Origin: Peromyscus leucopus
Lineage: Eukaryota > Chordata > Mammalia > Rodentia > Cricetidae
NCBI RefSeq assembly: GCF_004664715.2
Contig: NC_051068.1
Span: 18,724,506-18,788,505, forward strand
DNA length: 64,000 nucleotides
Reading direction: 5' to 3'
Shown: positions 61,557-64,000 of the stretch, one piece after another
Layout: each line of letters starts with the position of its first letter
How positions within the stretch are numbered: position 1 is the first letter of the stretch
Translations under genes and position numbers: made by a program
Notes under the pieces: generated by a model
Seen by the model: only the letters and a program-made list of their open reading frames with translations
Databases searched by the model: none
What the model was told of the DNA's origin: nothing

Positions 61557-62609
61557 CCCATATCCCCACACCCTCAATTCAAGAGTAGACTAGAAGAGTT
61601 CTTCCCCTGGCAGAGGGAACCACAGGCACCTCATACTTGCCCTGTGCCTTGGATATTTGAAAAAGGCCTACTAGGGATTGTGCCCACAGACTTAACCACA
61701 GTATTGATGTTTGAACTCACACTACTTCAGATTCCCACAAAAGCATACATCCACAAAAGGACTGTCTTAGGGTGGCTAACAGCCCCAATAGTGAAGATGC
61801 CTACACCCTGGCTACTGGAGGTTCTGAGCAGATGACATCCCACAGAGAGGCGTTTGTGATCCCCCAAGGATGAGCAGGAGAACCTCGGACAATGCCATGT
61901 AATCCTGTGCAGCTACCTCAGAAAGCAGCTCAGGAGTCCTAGGTCTCTGGGTATGCACAGTGACTTCAATTCAAAGACCTTTAGAAGAGTGGGCCTCTAC
62001 CTGTAAAGGCAGTTGAGGAAGTGCAAGGGAAGGCATACAATAGAACACAATGACAATTGAGAATAATTACAGATCCATATGAGACGGGTTGAATTCAAAG
62101 CTGAGAAGAAGAAATATCTTAGAGGGTGTAAAGCATGAAGCTGACTGTAGTTTTAAGCCTGCCTACACGACAAGACCCTGTCTCAAATAGAATTACATGT
62201 TGTTTATGGAGACTGTACAAGTAAAAATGAGACATCAAATAGGTGTTGCGAAGAGGCAAAAGCTGCAGTTCTTATAATGTGTTAGTTGCTTCAGCTCTTA
62301 GCTGAGTGACAGGAATCCAGGTGTCATTTTTTTTTTGTAGTTGTGCCTTAATATGTGTTGCTAATTTTATAAGTAAGTCTTAAACATCACAGTCATTTGA
62401 TTACATGGACTTACATCTCAATCCAGGGTGCCTACACCCTGTCTAAAGACTCAGGAGCACCGTGTTCAAGGATAAAATGCAGAGTAAATAAATAAGGTGC
62501 AAGAAGAGATGGAGACCTAGGAGACCAGTGGAAAGAAATGTGTTGATGGAAGTTAATGCCTTAGCAGCTAGAAACACTCTGAACCTGGGAGTAGATCTGT
62601 TTCCATGGT

Positions 62610-62694
62610 GGTGTGGTGTTATCACAAAGAAAGGAGATGGAAGGTAAGAGTTCAAAAAGATTTTAGGGGCAGGCAGTGGTGGCCTATGCCTTTA
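62610..62694 (+). repeat. Diverged second copy of a 60485-60571 segment
   Basis: It aligns with 60485-60571 over about 86 bp with roughly ten mismatches, covering both non-SINE flank (ggagatggaaggtaagagtt) and the first ~30 bp of the adjoining B1, which stops abruptly at cctttaa. Confidence 0.85.
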
Positions 62695-62869
62695 AGATTT
62701 TAGAGCACTAGTTGTAGAAAACAGAAGTTCTGAGTGGTAAAGTTCTTAGTGACTGTATCATTGACATGACACAGCCATGACAAAGATTCCTAAGCCTCAT
62801 CCCTATTGTAAATTGGCAAAGCCATTCCCCATATGGGTCAGGCTCAAGAGGAGTGGCAAAACTCTGCTG

Positions 62870-63185
62870 GGGGTTCTAGTGTTAGCAAGTGACCAGTGTG
62901 CACAAAAGCTAGCAGCTGCCCCTTTCTCCTCCCCATTTACAGCCTGAGCTGATAGCCTCTTAGGTACCTCCTACGAAGACTAGCCAACCCCTCCCCTTGT
63001 GCTGTACATAATAAACAATGAGCTTCTGGGTTGCTGACAGTAGTGGGTGCCCTCTGTCAGTGTGCAGAGCCCCACCTGGCCCCAGCTTTCCTGTACCTGT
63101 GTCTGTGTGCCTGTCTGTTCTCCATTCCCTCCCTCACCCTAGTCAAGGTTCCAGGACCCAGGCTGCACACAGGGGTTGCAGTAAT
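62870..63185 (+). repeat. Possible LTR, sense orientation
   Basis: A pyrimidine-rich stretch, then gtgctgtacataataaacaatg (AATAAA) followed by gcttctgggttgctgacag and a C/T-rich tail resembles the R-U5 part of a rodent ERV LTR. There is no primer site or second LTR, so it stays tentative. Confidence 0.4.
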
Positions 63186-63729
63186 CCACCCTGAAGCTTT
63201 AGTCCTAAATCAAGCTCTTCTCTTATTTGACTTGTGCCCTTTTTATACCAATACTGTTACAAAACACACAAAAGACCAGGTCAGATGTCAACACTACTTG
63301 TTTACAGCTTTGCCTAAAGGGTTTCATTTCTGATACCAAAGGCTCATGTTTAGGGACAAGTGGTACATGATCGTGCTATTTGTGTTTGTTGTGATGGAAT
63401 GCATAGTACAGGTCATGGTCTATTTAACAAGAAAATGGCTAGCGTCTTGTCCTCATATGGTTTACTTTTTGGCATCTGGTCAGGAGTTTGTCCTTGTTCT
63501 ACATTTTTTTTGGGGGTGGGGGGCATTTCACAGATATTGATATCATAGGGTTCCAAAAGGGTTAAATAATTTGAGTTTTGTCTGTTTTTTTTTTTTTTCT
63601 GACATTGAAATTTTTGAAGAATGGCTTCTGCCTTTTGTCTCTTCATGGCTGATAACTTGCCCTGATCTTTCTTGAAAATGCTTCAGTTTTATTTTATCTC
63701 TAATGTGTGAAACAGTTTTCAAAGGAAAT

Positions 63730-63845
63730 CTATAGTTTGTTTTTGCTCAGTTTAAGATTAGGTCTCACTCTGTACCCAAGCTGGTCTTAAACTCAAGGCA
63801 AGCCTGTTGTCTCGGGCTCCCAAGTCCTGGGATCACAGGCTTAAG
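63730..63845 (-). repeat. B1-like SINE, old
   Basis: taggtctcactctgtaccc … caagctggtcttaaactcaag … gtcctgggatcacaggct is the reverse B1 order, strongly diverged. Confidence 0.65.
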
Positions 63846-64000
63846 TATCTGCTGAATGTATGATGATCAGAAGCTAACTCTAGGAAGCAGAATGGAATTA
63901 TCATCTGGTCTGTCACTCCATAAGTGAAGCCCTCGGGTCCTTGCTTGTTTTCTCCTCCTTCTGGAGTCCTGCCTGGAAGTGCAAAAACACACCTGATTAC

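Larger units (their letters stand above)
59591..64000. other. Intergenic region downstream of AFG2A
   Basis: No coding gene is supported here. It contains SINEs, a CA run, a diverged duplicated segment and a possible LTR. In other mammals SPRY1 is the next gene, but none of its coding sequence is in this window. Stretches 61,200-62,600 and 63,200-63,720 show nothing I recognise. Confidence 0.8.

Noticed and set aside
61392..61835. A 147-codon open frame
   Set aside because: It crosses a CA run, lies in intergenic DNA, and shows no recognised motif or splice context.
63001..64000. Start of the neighbouring SPRY1 gene
   Set aside because: It is expected downstream in mammals, but no cysteine-rich Sprouty-like coding sequence is visible.
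1..64000. CRISPR arrays, bacterial operons, phage or plasmid functions
   Set aside because: The window is intron and intergenic DNA of a rodent; regular repeats present are microsatellites and SINE/LINE/LTR elements.

Overview
The window is mammalian nuclear DNA from a rodent, most likely a cricetid (hamster, vole or deer-mouse group). It carries many B1, B2, B3/B4 and ID-type SINEs, rodent LTRs (ORR1/MaLR, IAP-like), a URR1 hAT element and L1s with rodent Lx-like ends. Several B1 copies have a middle segment I associate with cricetids rather than with mouse or rat. The genus cannot be fixed from this window.

One protein-coding gene is supported: the 3' end of AFG2A (SPATA5), a AAA+ ATPase, on the + strand. 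Two exons are present. An internal exon (11266-11430, 55 codons, phase 0 at both ends) starts just before the arginine-finger motif of the second ATPase domain. The terminal exon (59234-59410) encodes the last 58 residues and the stop. A short 3' UTR with AATAAA at 59566-59571 follows. The intron between them is 47,803 bp. Bases 1-11265 are the end of the preceding intron, and about 59,590-64,000 is intergenic. I saw no FGF2/NUDT6 or SPRY1 sequence (the known neighbours in other mammals).

Layout: 1-11.3 kb is intron with B1, B4-like and B3 SINEs, a MaLR-like LTR, an IAP-like LTR and an old antisense L1. From 11.4 to 28.4 kb there are ID-like SINEs, a URR1 element with perfect target-site duplications, B1/B2 copies, and a composite LTR locus (21.8-22.9 kb) holding a tRNA-Arg-like primer site. 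From 28.56 to 34.63 kb lies a near full-length, decayed antisense L1 interrupted by two B1s. From 34.6 to 58.7 kb there are many SINEs, antisense LTRs, an ORR1 LTR and microsatellites. A sense-oriented L1 3' end with its own AATAAA stops about 100 bp before the terminal exon. Past the gene there are SINEs, a diverged 86-bp duplicated segment and a possible LTR.

No CRISPR, operon, rRNA or intact tRNA gene is present. Repeat boundaries are approximate, and family names rest on recognising consensus sequences, not on a database search. The most unusual signal is the 38-nt tRNA-Arg-like tract at 22361-22398, much longer than a normal 18-nt primer site, with a mismatch at the position of methylated A58.
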